From assembly GCA_003151555.1 (NCBI GenBank), contig PLXU01000066.1, forward strand, positions 1 through 8,825: a stretch of DNA of 8,825 nt. The letters run 5' to 3'. Shown in pieces: positions 1-5,470 of this stretch (position 1 is the stretch's first letter; the number at the start of each line of letters is the position of its first letter). The translations under genes and the position numbers were made by a program. Source of the stretch: Acidimicrobiaceae bacterium. GTDB lineage: Bacteria; Actinomycetota; Acidimicrobiia; Acidimicrobiales; RAAP-2. The notes below the pieces were generated by a model, which saw only the letters and a list, made by a program, of their open reading frames with translations, did not search any database and was not told the origin of the DNA.

Positions 1-471
1 ATCAATGTGGACTTTGCCGACGTCAAGACGGTGATGACGGCCGCCGGATCGGCAATCATGGGCATCGGCACAGCGAGTGGAGAGGGTCGCGCGCTCAACG
101 CTGCAAAGCATGCGATTACGTCACCTTTGCTGGAAGCCTCGATCGACGGTGCCCGCGGCATCCTATTGAACATCGCCGGCGGACATTCGTTGGGACTTTT
201 TGAGGTGAACGAGGCAGCCGAGGCTATTCATGCCGTTGCCCATCCCGATGCGAACATCATCTTCGGAAGCGTCATCGACGACACCATTGGTGACGCGGTG
301 CGCGTGACGGTGATCGCGGCGGGTTTCGATCACAGCGCGCCGTCGGTGCCCACTACCACGAGCGCGCCGGTGATGACCGAGGGCCCACGTAGCGACATCT
401 TTGCGAGCACCGCCAACGATGATTTCTTTGACGTGGGTGGCGATGACGACCTCCCCAGTTTCCTTCGCTAG
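1..471 (+). CDS. ftsZ: Cell division protein FtsZ, C-terminal part (5' truncated by window)
   Basis: FtsZ is the tubulin-like GTPase that polymerises into the cytokinetic ring at midcell. The reading frame is open from base 1 and gives 156 residues. It begins inside the T7 synergy loop, where the NxDxxD pattern (N2, D4, D7 of the fragment) supplies the aspartates that complete the GTPase site of the neighbouring subunit. The C-terminal tubulin-like domain follows to about residue 110 and ends near RVTVIAAGF. A short, variable Ser/Thr/Pro-rich linker of about 35 residues comes next. The protein finishes with an acidic run and the conserved C-terminal peptide DDDLPSFLR, which is the docking site for membrane tethers such as SepF, encoded two genes downstream. 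The N-terminal nucleotide-binding domain lies outside the window. The last 29 bp overlap yggS. Identity is near certain. Confidence 0.98.
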   Translation: MNVDFADVKTVMTAAGSAIMGIGTASGEGRALNAAKHAITSPLLEASIDGARGILLNIAGGHSLGLFEVNEAAEAIHAVAHPDANIIFGSVIDDTIGDAVRVTVIAAGFDHSAPSVPTTTSAPVMTEGPRSDIFASTANDDFFDVGGDDDLPSFLR

Positions 472-1123
472 CGACGAACTGGTTCCACGAGTCGCGGCCA
501 ATTTGGCCGACGTGCGCGCTCGTATCGGGCGCGCCGCACGGGCACCGGAGGGGGTGCGCATCGTGGCCGTCACCAAGACGTTCGCGCCGCGGATGGTGCG
601 CGCTGCGAGCGCGGCGGGATTGACGAACGTTGCGGAAAACTACGTCGACGAACTCGTCGAAAAGAGAGCGGCGACGGCCGACCTCGACCTGCGGTGGTAC
701 TTCCTGGGCGCGCTGCAATCCAACAAGATCCATCGGGTGATGGCCGTGGCCGACGTGCTCTGCACGGTCTCGCGAGTCAAAGAGATCGAAAAGATTGCTC
801 GCGAGCGCGCCGGCGTGACGATCTACGTCCAGGTTGACTGCACCGGTGCGGCGACGCGCAACGGCGCCGCGCCGCGCGAGGTAGCGGACCTGGTGCGGCG
901 CGCCCGTGAGCGTGGTCTGGACGTGCGCGGACTCATGACCGTGGCCCCGCCCGACGAGCGCGGTGCTCGTGAAGCCTTTCACATCACCAGTGACCTCGCC
1001 GATGAATTGATGGTGATCGAACGGTCTATGGGCATGAGCGATGATTTGGAACTGGCCTGTGAGTTCGGCACCACCGAAGTTCGCGTGGGCCGTGCGTTGT
1101 TTGGCCCTCGAACCGATCAGTGA
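443..1123 (+). CDS. yggS: YggS/PLPBP family pyridoxal-phosphate homeostasis protein
   Basis: This is a single-domain PLP-binding protein of the alanine-racemase-like TIM-barrel fold (YggS/PROSC). The family buffers pyridoxal phosphate and affects amino-acid balance, with no known catalytic turnover. With the ATG at 443 it has 226 residues, usual for the family. Visible motifs are VAVTKTF with the PLP Schiff-base lysine at K45, VAENYVDEL, WYFLGALQSNK, GLMTVAP, SMGMSDDLE and the phosphate-binding end FGTTEVRVGRALFG. An in-frame TTG at 401 would add 14 residues that match nothing I recognise, so I prefer 443; the preceding GGGTGG is only a weak ribosome-binding site. The gene starts inside ftsZ (29-bp overlap), so translational coupling is likely. 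In many actinomycetes pgeF (yfiH) lies between these genes, and it is absent here. Confidence 0.95.
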   Translation: MTTSPVSFASDELVPRVAANLADVRARIGRAARAPEGVRIVAVTKTFAPRMVRAASAAGLTNVAENYVDELVEKRAATADLDLRWYFLGALQSNKIHRVMAVADVLCTVSRVKEIEKIARERAGVTIYVQVDCTGAATRNGAAPREVADLVRRARERGLDVRGLMTVAPPDERGAREAFHITSDLADELMVIERSMGMSDDLELACEFGTTEVRVGRALFGPRTDQ

Positions 1124-1134
1124 ACTCCCCGGCC

Positions 1135-1166
1135 TAATATGAGGGTGGGCGTGAAGGCGCGAGGAG
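1135..1166 (+). promoter_or_regulatory. Candidate -10 element and ribosome-binding site for sepF
   Basis: The 49-bp gap between yggS and sepF contains TAATAT (1135-1140), a good match to an actinobacterial TANNNT -10 element. It also holds a strong Shine-Dalgarno AGGAG (1162-1166), 6 bases before the sepF ATG. I see no recognisable -35 hexamer at 16-18 bp spacing. If used, the promoter would give a leader of roughly 25 bases and let sepF-yggT be expressed apart from ftsZ. Confidence 0.4.
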
Positions 1167-1172
1167 ATCAAA

Positions 1173-1766
1173 ATGAATGAAAAGATGCGTCACGTGCTCG
1201 GCTTCTTGGGCCTCGTGGAAGACGAATACGGTGACAACACGTCGTCGGGCTCGGCCCGGCTCTTCGCGGACGCTCCCTTCGAACACGAAACGGAGCTGGC
1301 GCCTCAGTCCGCGAGCGGGTCGCGACCATTCCCGACCGTGGCCAGTGGCACCGGCACGCCGCGATCGGCGTCCGCCCCGCTACGCATCTCGTCGATCTCC
1401 GTACTGGACGGCTCGGGTCAGGGCCCTCGGGTGCGCCCCTTGCCCAGCGCCGGCGTGCGCGGCGTCAACGCCATGTCGCAGGATCGCGATATCGCCATTT
1501 TCTTCCCCAGCACCTATCACGAGTCGCGGCGCATCACCGACATGCTGCGCGGCAATCGCGCGGTTCTGTTGAACGTGACCGAGATTGACGGCACGCTCGC
1601 GCGACGTCTGGTTGACTTCGCGGCGGGCACCGCGTACGCCATGAACGCCAAGATCGAGCCGCTGTCCAATGGTGTCTACCTGGTCAGTCCGCAGGGCACC
1701 CACATCAGCCCCGACACCAAGGACCGACTGCGGGCTTCGAATTATCGTTCGCTCGATAACGCATGA
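1173..1766 (+). CDS. sepF: Cell division protein SepF
   Basis: SepF is the membrane anchor and bundler of FtsZ, essential in actinobacteria that lack FtsA. The 197-residue product shows the expected layout. There is an N-terminal amphipathic membrane-binding helix (about residues 1-18, MNEKMRHVLGFLGL), and a low-complexity linker of about 85 residues rich in Ser, Pro, Gly and Arg. The globular SepF domain follows from about 105 to 180. Within it, DIAIFFPSTYHESRRITDML, the core VLLNVTEIDG, and LVDFAAGTAYAMNAKIEPL followed by NGVYLVSP are all typical of the dimeric, FtsZ-tail-binding fold. A strong AGGAG sits 6 bases before the ATG. The stop codon overlaps the yggT start as ATGA. The linker is longer than in Bacillus SepF, as is common in actinobacteria. 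Confidence 0.96.
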   Translation: MNEKMRHVLGFLGLVEDEYGDNTSSGSARLFADAPFEHETELAPQSASGSRPFPTVASGTGTPRSASAPLRISSISVLDGSGQGPRVRPLPSAGVRGVNAMSQDRDIAIFFPSTYHESRRITDMLRGNRAVLLNVTEIDGTLARRLVDFAAGTAYAMNAKIEPLSNGVYLVSPQGTHISPDTKDRLRASNYRSLDNA

Positions 1767-2014
1767 TTCTGGTTCACGAGATTATTACTCTTTATATTTA
1801 TGTGCTTTTCATCACGGCCATTTTCAGTTGGATTCCTGCGTCCAGTGGCAGCGGGGGTGTGAACTCAATTCGCCGGGTACTCTCCGCGATGACCGAACCG
1901 GTCCTGCGACCGCTTCGTCAAATACTGCCGCAGCCGCGGGCCGGTGGCATCGCGGTCGACTTTTCGGTGATGGTGGCGATCATCTTGCTGTACGTAATAA
2001 ATCGAATTATCTAG
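1763..2014 (+). CDS. yggT: YggT family small integral membrane protein
   Basis: This 83-residue membrane protein belongs to the YggT family, members of which sit beside sepF and divIVA in many Gram-positive genomes. Their molecular role is unsettled; links to septum organisation or osmotic tolerance have been suggested. Two hydrophobic segments are visible, about residues 5-24 and 66-82. They are separated by a short basic, proline-rich loop with the family-typical TEPVLRPLRQILP. The IAVDFSVMVAIILL stretch matches the second YggT helix, where the family usually has DFSP. The ATG overlaps the sepF stop by 4 bp and has no Shine-Dalgarno of its own, so translation is probably coupled to sepF. 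The first 20 or so codons are clearly more AT-rich than the neighbours, partly from Ile, Tyr and Phe codons of the first helix. Confidence 0.9.
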   Translation: MILVHEIITLYIYVLFITAIFSWIPASSGSGGVNSIRRVLSAMTEPVLRPLRQILPQPRAGGIAVDFSVMVAIILLYVINRII

Positions 2015-2023
2015 GCGCTGGGT

Positions 2024-2040
2024 TCACGACGGCGTCGTGA
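2024..2040. repeat. Perfect inverted repeat upstream of divIVA
   Basis: TCACGAC and GTCGTGA form a perfect 7-bp inverted repeat around a 3-base centre. It lies in the 46-bp gap between yggT and divIVA. No T-run follows, so it is a poor intrinsic terminator. It covers the place where a -35 element would lie for the TAGGGT at 2049, so an operator is the other reading. Confidence 0.4.
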
Positions 2041-2048
2041 TGGGGCGG

Positions 2049-2054
2049 TAGGGT
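2049..2054 (+). promoter_or_regulatory. TAGGGT -10 element of divIVA, leaderless arrangement
   Basis: TAGGGT fits the actinobacterial TANNNT -10 consensus and ends exactly 6 bases before the divIVA ATG. It therefore occupies -12 to -7 relative to the A of the start codon. This is the classic layout of a leaderless transcript whose first base is the start codon. No convincing -35 is visible; the hexamer at 17-bp spacing is ACGACG, inside the inverted repeat 2024-2040. Confidence 0.5.
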
Positions 2055-2060
2055 GGCTGC

Positions 2061-2837
2061 ATGGATAGTTCCAACGTTCCCTCGGCACTCGACACCATCG
2101 ACACCGTGGCCTTCAAAGTCGGCATCAAGGGCTACAACGTTGACGAGGTAGACGAGTTCTTAGAGCGGGTCTCGCTAGAAGCGCGCCAACTGAAGGATCA
2201 GCTCCAGCAGATGCGCCAGCAGTTGCGATTGGGCGCGGAGCGCATCAACCAGCTCGAAAGTGGCCGCACGTCGCCCACGACGTCGGGCCCGACGCCCCTG
2301 GCGCCAGCCCCCGCACCGGCCCCGGCGCCCGCTGCGCGAATCGTGACGTCGGACTCCGGTGCCGAACAGGTGACGGCGCTCATCGTGCTGGCCCAACAGT
2401 TCATCGAGCAGACCCAGCACGAAGCCGAAGAGCAGGCCCGCAATCTCACCGTCGCCGCGCAGGAACGTGCACGAGAGATCATCGGAGAAGCCCGCAGTCG
2501 GGCCGAAGACGAAGTTAACCGCCTCAATGGATTGAAGCAACGACTGAGCGAAGATGTTGACTTGTTGACGCGTCAATTGGATATTGAACGAACGCGCCTG
2601 AGCGCCGCGCTCGCCGAGTTTTCGCGTTGGGTGGAAAGTTCACTCCAGGTCGGTGGCGCACCTCGTGGCACTTCGAGCCCGTCGACCTCACGACCCACGG
2701 CTCCGACGCCGACCCAAGGCCATGCCCCGTCACCGGCGCCCCCGCGCGTGGCGACGGCGCCACCGACGCCCGGTCAACAGCAGACCATCGGTCAAGTGCT
2801 GAATTTTGATCAGCCGAGCAGCGACGATCGTCTATAG
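2061..2837 (+). CDS. divIVA: DivIVA/Wag31-type polar growth and septum-site coiled-coil protein
   Basis: DivIVA binds negatively curved membrane at poles and septum and, in actinobacteria, recruits the peptidoglycan machinery for tip growth. The 258-residue protein has the N-terminal membrane-binding domain (about 8-45), with AFKVGIKGYNVDEVDEFLERV as the signature where G24-Y25 and the acidic D28-E32 run are typical. A first coiled coil runs to about residue 66. An Ala-Pro repeat hinge follows (81-92), then a second coiled coil (about 100-195) rich in Glu, Arg and Gln. The tail (about 200-250) is rich in Pro, Thr and Ser. Such Pro-rich interdomain hinges are common in actinobacterial DivIVA. 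The ATG at 2061 was chosen because the signature follows at the usual distance; there is at most a poor Shine-Dalgarno, and the start may be leaderless. In Streptomyces, as I recall, ileS follows divIVA, but not here. Confidence 0.95.
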   Translation: MDSSNVPSALDTIDTVAFKVGIKGYNVDEVDEFLERVSLEARQLKDQLQQMRQQLRLGAERINQLESGRTSPTTSGPTPLAPAPAPAPAPAARIVTSDSGAEQVTALIVLAQQFIEQTQHEAEEQARNLTVAAQERAREIIGEARSRAEDEVNRLNGLKQRLSEDVDLLTRQLDIERTRLSAALAEFSRWVESSLQVGGAPRGTSSPSTSRPTAPTPTQGHAPSPAPPRVATAPPTPGQQQTIGQVLNFDQPSSDDRL

Positions 2838-2849
2838 CACCATCGTCGC
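2821..2849. repeat. Inverted repeat spanning the divIVA stop codon
   Basis: GCGACGAT (2821-2828) and ATCGTCGC (2842-2849) form a perfect 8-bp stem around 13 bases that include the divIVA TAG. The left arm also contains the shorter perfect palindrome GACGATCGTC (2822-2831), so two foldings compete. There is no T-run after it, so a classical terminator is unlikely. It ends 10 bases before a TAGGGT -10 element and could be an operator or a weak transcription pause site. Confidence 0.35.
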
Positions 2850-2859
2850 GCCGGGCTGC

Positions 2860-2895
2860 TAGGGTCTGCGCACTCGTTCTCTCGACCGCAAGGAG
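2860..2895 (+). promoter_or_regulatory. Candidate promoter (TAGGGT) and ribosome-binding site for the DksA-like gene
   Basis: A second TAGGGT (2860-2865) sits in the 64-bp gap after divIVA. It would place the transcript start near 2872, giving a leader of about 30 bases. That leader carries a strong AAGGAG (2890-2895), 6 bases before the ATG at 2902. No clear -35 is visible. The element suggests independent expression of the gene and of the lspA-rluD pair behind it. Confidence 0.45.
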
Positions 2896-2901
2896 TAGGT
2901 A

Positions 2902-4044
2902 ATGCCCTCTGGCGCGAAGAAAGTGACGAAAACACCAGAAAAGAAGGATTTAGCAAGGAAAATGACCGTGACGAGATCGACGACCAGAACATCAGCCAAG
3001 AAGGCTCCAGTGAAGAAAGTGGCCGTGAAAAAGACAATTACGAAGGTGGCCGTGAAGAAAACTCCGACGAAGAAGGCGGTCGCTCCGCGCAGCGCCGCGA
3101 AGAAAACCGCGCCGATAAAGGCCGTCGTGAAGAAAGCGCCGGCCCGGACCACCGCCAAGAAGACCGCGAAGCCAGCGGCGAAAAAGACCGTCGCCCTGAG
3201 CCCGGCCCAACGCGCGATCGTGGCCAAGCGGGCCGCCGCCGCCAAGGCCAAAGCCGCCGCCGCCGCCAAGGCAATGAAGTTGCGTGAGGACAAGGCGCGA
3301 GCCGCCGCCAAAGCCAAGGCGGTCGCCGCCGCAAAGGCGCAACGTGAACGTGACGCCAAGGCCAAGGCCGACCTTAAAGCGAAGGCCGCCGCCGCCAAGG
3401 CCAAGGCGGTCGCCGCCGCCAAGGCGCAACGCGAACGTGACGCCAAGGCCAAGGCCGCGGCGAAGGAACGTGAGATTCAGATCAAAGCCCGCGATAAGGC
3501 CGCCGCCGAGGCGAAGAAGCAGCGTGAGATAGACGCCAAGCGCAAGGCCATCGAGGCCGAGAGGCAGCGCAAGCAGCGTGAGATTGAGCGGCGCAACCAG
3601 GAAGAGCTCAAGCGCCAGGAGCGACGTGACGCCGAGGAGCGCCGTCGGCTCGAAGCCTTGGAACGCAAGATGCTCTCCAAGCCCTACGGCAAGGACGAAA
3701 ATTTTCTCAATGAACTTCGCGTGCTCTTGCTCGAGACCCGCGAGGCCACGAACAATCAGATTGCCATCGCCGAGGCCGAGGCTGAAGAGATGTTGGTCGA
3801 CCGCGAACGCCTCGAGTATGACGACGAAGACGGCAGCAGCGTCGCGTCGGATATCCAACGTGACCAACTGAAGGACTTCGCGACGGCACTGCGCCTTAAG
3901 GTCGACGAGATCGACGTGGCGCTCTCGAGAGTGGACGACGGAAGTTACGGACGCTGCGACGAGTGCTACGAGCCAATCTCCAAGCCTCGACTCCTGGCCC
4001 AGCTGCCGGTCTTCACGTGCGTCTCGTGTCGCGCCAGCGTTTAG
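2902..4044 (+). CDS. Lysine/alanine-rich protein with C-terminal DksA/TraR-type C4 zinc finger
   Basis: The 380-residue product has three parts. Residues 1-100 are an extremely basic, disordered-looking tail of KK-A/V/T-P units, like histone H1 or the tail of mycobacterial HupB, suggesting nucleic-acid binding (inference). Residues 101-260 form a long Ala/Lys/Arg/Glu-rich helix, probably an extended single helix or coiled coil, with a 29-residue internal repeat. Residues 262-380 are a DksA/TraR-like domain: a helical hairpin with an acidic turn (YDDEDG, 306-311), then a zinc finger C352-x2-C355-x17-C373-x2-C376, the canonical DksA spacing. DksA proteins insert their hairpin into the RNA polymerase secondary channel. 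The DxxDxA tip motif of E. coli DksA is not evident, so ppGpp-type action cannot be assumed. A DksA-like gene in front of lspA is, from memory, also found in Streptomyces. A strong AAGGAG supports the start; lspA starts within its 3' end. Confidence 0.88.
   Translation: MPSGAKKVTKTPEKKDLARKMTVTRSTTRTSAKKAPVKKVAVKKTITKVAVKKTPTKKAVAPRSAAKKTAPIKAVVKKAPARTTAKKTAKPAAKKTVALSPAQRAIVAKRAAAAKAKAAAAAKAMKLREDKARAAAKAKAVAAAKAQRERDAKAKADLKAKAAAAKAKAVAAAKAQRERDAKAKAAAKEREIQIKARDKAAAEAKKQREIDAKRKAIEAERQRKQREIERRNQEELKRQERRDAEERRRLEALERKMLSKPYGKDENFLNELRVLLLETREATNNQIAIAEAEAEEMLVDRERLEYDDEDGSSVASDIQRDQLKDFATALRLKVDEIDVALSRVDDGSYGRCDECYEPISKPRLLAQLPVFTCVSCRASV
3301..3457 (+). repeat. Two near-identical 70-bp direct repeats, period 87 bp, within the DksA-like gene
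   Basis: Bases 3301-3370 and 3388-3457 differ at only three positions, all third codon positions (AAA/AAG, GCA/GCC, CGT/CGC), so the encoded residues 134-156 and 163-185 are identical. The period is 87 bp, or 29 codons, with a unit containing AVAAAKAQRERDAKAKA. This looks like an in-frame segmental duplication in the helical part of the protein. Confidence 0.85.
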
Positions 4045-4499
4045 CGTTCGGCGTAAACCCCACTGTCGTCGCGGTGGTGCTACTGGTCACCGCAACTGAT
4101 GCCCTCACGAAAATCTGGGCTCGCCACGCTTTAGCGTCACACTCGGTTCGCGTGCTTGGCGCGCTCTGGCTCCGCCTGCGCTACAACTCAGGCATTTCGT
4201 TTTCGATCAATCAGTCCGGACCACTGCTCACGACCATTCTCACAATTGTGGTGGCCGTGGTGGTGGTGGTGATCGGCGTGCGCGCCCAGCCCGGCGCCCC
4301 TGCGGTTGGTTTCGGGCTCCTGTTGGGCGGGGGGCTGGCCAACGTGATCGACCGACTGGCGGCCAATCCCCATCAGGTGACGGACTTCATCGCGCTCGGG
4401 AGTTTTCCGGTCTTCAACCTCGCCGACGTGTCCATTACGGCTGGTTTCATCGTCTTACTGGCGTCGGTGCTGCGCGGAGAGAGACTGTTGGCACGATGA
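4017..4499 (+). CDS. lspA: Lipoprotein signal peptidase (signal peptidase II, LspA)
   Basis: LspA is the inner-membrane aspartyl protease that removes signal peptides from diacylglyceryl-modified prolipoproteins. Four hydrophobic segments are visible. Numbering from GTG 4017 (160 residues), the first carries ATDALTK (D28). The conserved YNSGISFSI lies at about 56-64. GGGLANVIDRL holds the first catalytic aspartate (D112). VTDFIALGSFPVFNLAD holds the second (D137). All key positions are present and the length is normal. The start is uncertain: there is no ATG, and GTG at 4017 or 4026 puts the first helix at a sensible distance, but neither has a clear Shine-Dalgarno. Either start overlaps the 3' end of the DksA-like gene by about 20-30 bp, implying coupling. 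The stop overlaps the rluD ATG as ATGA. The third segment is a valine-rich run encoded by GTG repeats. Confidence 0.93.
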   Translation: MRLVSRQRLAFGVNPTVVAVVLLVTATDALTKIWARHALASHSVRVLGALWLRLRYNSGISFSINQSGPLLTTILTIVVAVVVVVIGVRAQPGAPAVGFGLLLGGGLANVIDRLAANPHQVTDFIALGSFPVFNLADVSITAGFIVLLASVLRGERLLAR

Positions 4500-5470
4500 G
4501 CGACGGCGTTGGCGTTGACCCTTATGACGGACAGACCCTCGACCTCGTCGTGCCGACCACGCTGCGCGACATTCGCGTCGACCGCGTGCTGTCGATGCTC
4601 ACCGGGCTCTCACGTTCAGAGACGCACGCAATTTTGAGCGGCGGCGGGGTCACGGTCGACGACCGCGTCGTGGTGAAGGCCTCGACGACACTGCAGGAGG
4701 GCCAGCATCTGGTCGCAGTGCTGCCCGCACCCGAGAGTGGTTTCGTCGAGCCCGATGCGTCCGTCGCCGTTGACGTGGTACTCGACGATGACGACTTCGC
4801 CGTGGTGAACAAAGCGTCGGGTCAAGTAGTGCACCCGGGCGCCGGGCAACGACACGGCACGCTGGTGGCCGGCCTGCTGGCGCTCTATCCCCAGATCCAG
4901 GAGCTGGCCGTTGAAGGTTTGTGCGATCCGTTGCGTCCGGGCATCGTGCACCGTCTCGACAAGGGGACTTCCGGGGTCCTGGTGGTGGCCAAAACACCCG
5001 AGGGCTACCTCAATTTGACCCACCAACTCGCCGAACGGGTAATGGAACGCACCTACCTGGGCATGGTGGAGGGTCACGTGGCCGAAGATCGTGGCGTGGT
5101 CGACGCGCCGATTGGTCGTTCTACGCGTACGCCGACCTTGATGGCGGTACGCGCCGACGGACGGGCGGCTCGCACGGGATACGAAGTGCTGGCGCGCATT
5201 GCCAAGCCCCACGCGATGACACTGTTGCGCCTGCAGCTGGACACCGGTCGGACCCATCAGATTCGCGTGCACCTGGCCACGATCGGCCACCCGGTGGTTA
5301 ACGACCCGCGATACGGTCATCGCCGCGACAAACGGCTTGGTGAGGAGCGGTTCTTCCTGCACTCGACTACGTTGGCCTTCGCCCATCCGCGCAGCGACGA
5401 GTGGATCACCGTGAGCGCGCCGCTGCCCGAGGACCTGCGTCAGCTGGTGCCCGAGGGCGTGCTTCTTTAG
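4496..5470 (+). CDS. rluD: RluD-family 23S rRNA pseudouridine synthase
   Basis: RluA/RluD-family enzymes isomerise specific uridines of 23S rRNA (helix 69 for RluD) to pseudouridine. The 324-residue protein has an N-terminal S4 RNA-binding domain (about 24-75, from RVDRVLSMLTGLSRSE to VVVKASTTLQEGQ). The catalytic domain follows, with VVNKASGQVVHPG (103-115), the hallmark HRLDKGTSG (152-160, nucleophile D155), RTYLGMVEG and LDTGRTHQIRVHL (248-260). GHPVVNDPRYG and FFLHSTTLAF complete the family pattern. RluD versus another RluA-class specificity cannot be settled from sequence alone, but S4 plus the lspA neighbour favours RluD. The lspA-rluD pairing is common in bacteria. The ATG overlaps the lspA stop by 4 bp, with a GGAGAGAG about 12 bases upstream. 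The gene ends in a 4-bp tail-to-tail overlap with the sigma factor gene. Confidence 0.95.
   Translation: MSDGVGVDPYDGQTLDLVVPTTLRDIRVDRVLSMLTGLSRSETHAILSGGGVTVDDRVVVKASTTLQEGQHLVAVLPAPESGFVEPDASVAVDVVLDDDDFAVVNKASGQVVHPGAGQRHGTLVAGLLALYPQIQELAVEGLCDPLRPGIVHRLDKGTSGVLVVAKTPEGYLNLTHQLAERVMERTYLGMVEGHVAEDRGVVDAPIGRSTRTPTLMAVRADGRAARTGYEVLARIAKPHAMTLLRLQLDTGRTHQIRVHLATIGHPVVNDPRYGHRRDKRLGEERFFLHSTTLAFAHPRSDEWITVSAPLPEDLRQLVPEGVLL

Noticed and set aside
353..1171. Long minus-strand open frame opposite yggS
   Set aside because: The plus strand encodes clear YggS motifs here; the antisense product is rich in His/Arg with no domain and is a GC-bias shadow.
1669..2040. Alternative plus-strand frame across the sepF end and yggT
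   Set aside because: It overlaps two recognised genes in another frame and its translation has no recognisable or membrane features.
2024..2040. Inverted repeat as an intrinsic terminator of yggT
   Set aside because: A 7-bp stem with a 3-base loop and no following T-run does not meet terminator criteria; kept only as a repeat.
3100..3560. Repetitive GCCAAGGCC-type sequence as CRISPR or intergenic repeat
   Set aside because: The repeats are in frame, code for Ala-Lys units and have no unique spacers of constant size.
2859..3867. Long minus-strand open frames opposite the lysine-rich gene
   Set aside because: Their Ala/Phe/Leu/Gly-rich repeats are just complements of Lys/Ala codons; there is no ribosome-binding site or recognisable family, while the plus frame has a strong AAGGAG and an intact zinc finger.
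4616..5386. Minus-strand open frame opposite rluD
   Set aside because: The plus strand holds the S4 domain and the HRLDKGTSG catalytic motif; the antisense frame shows no family features.
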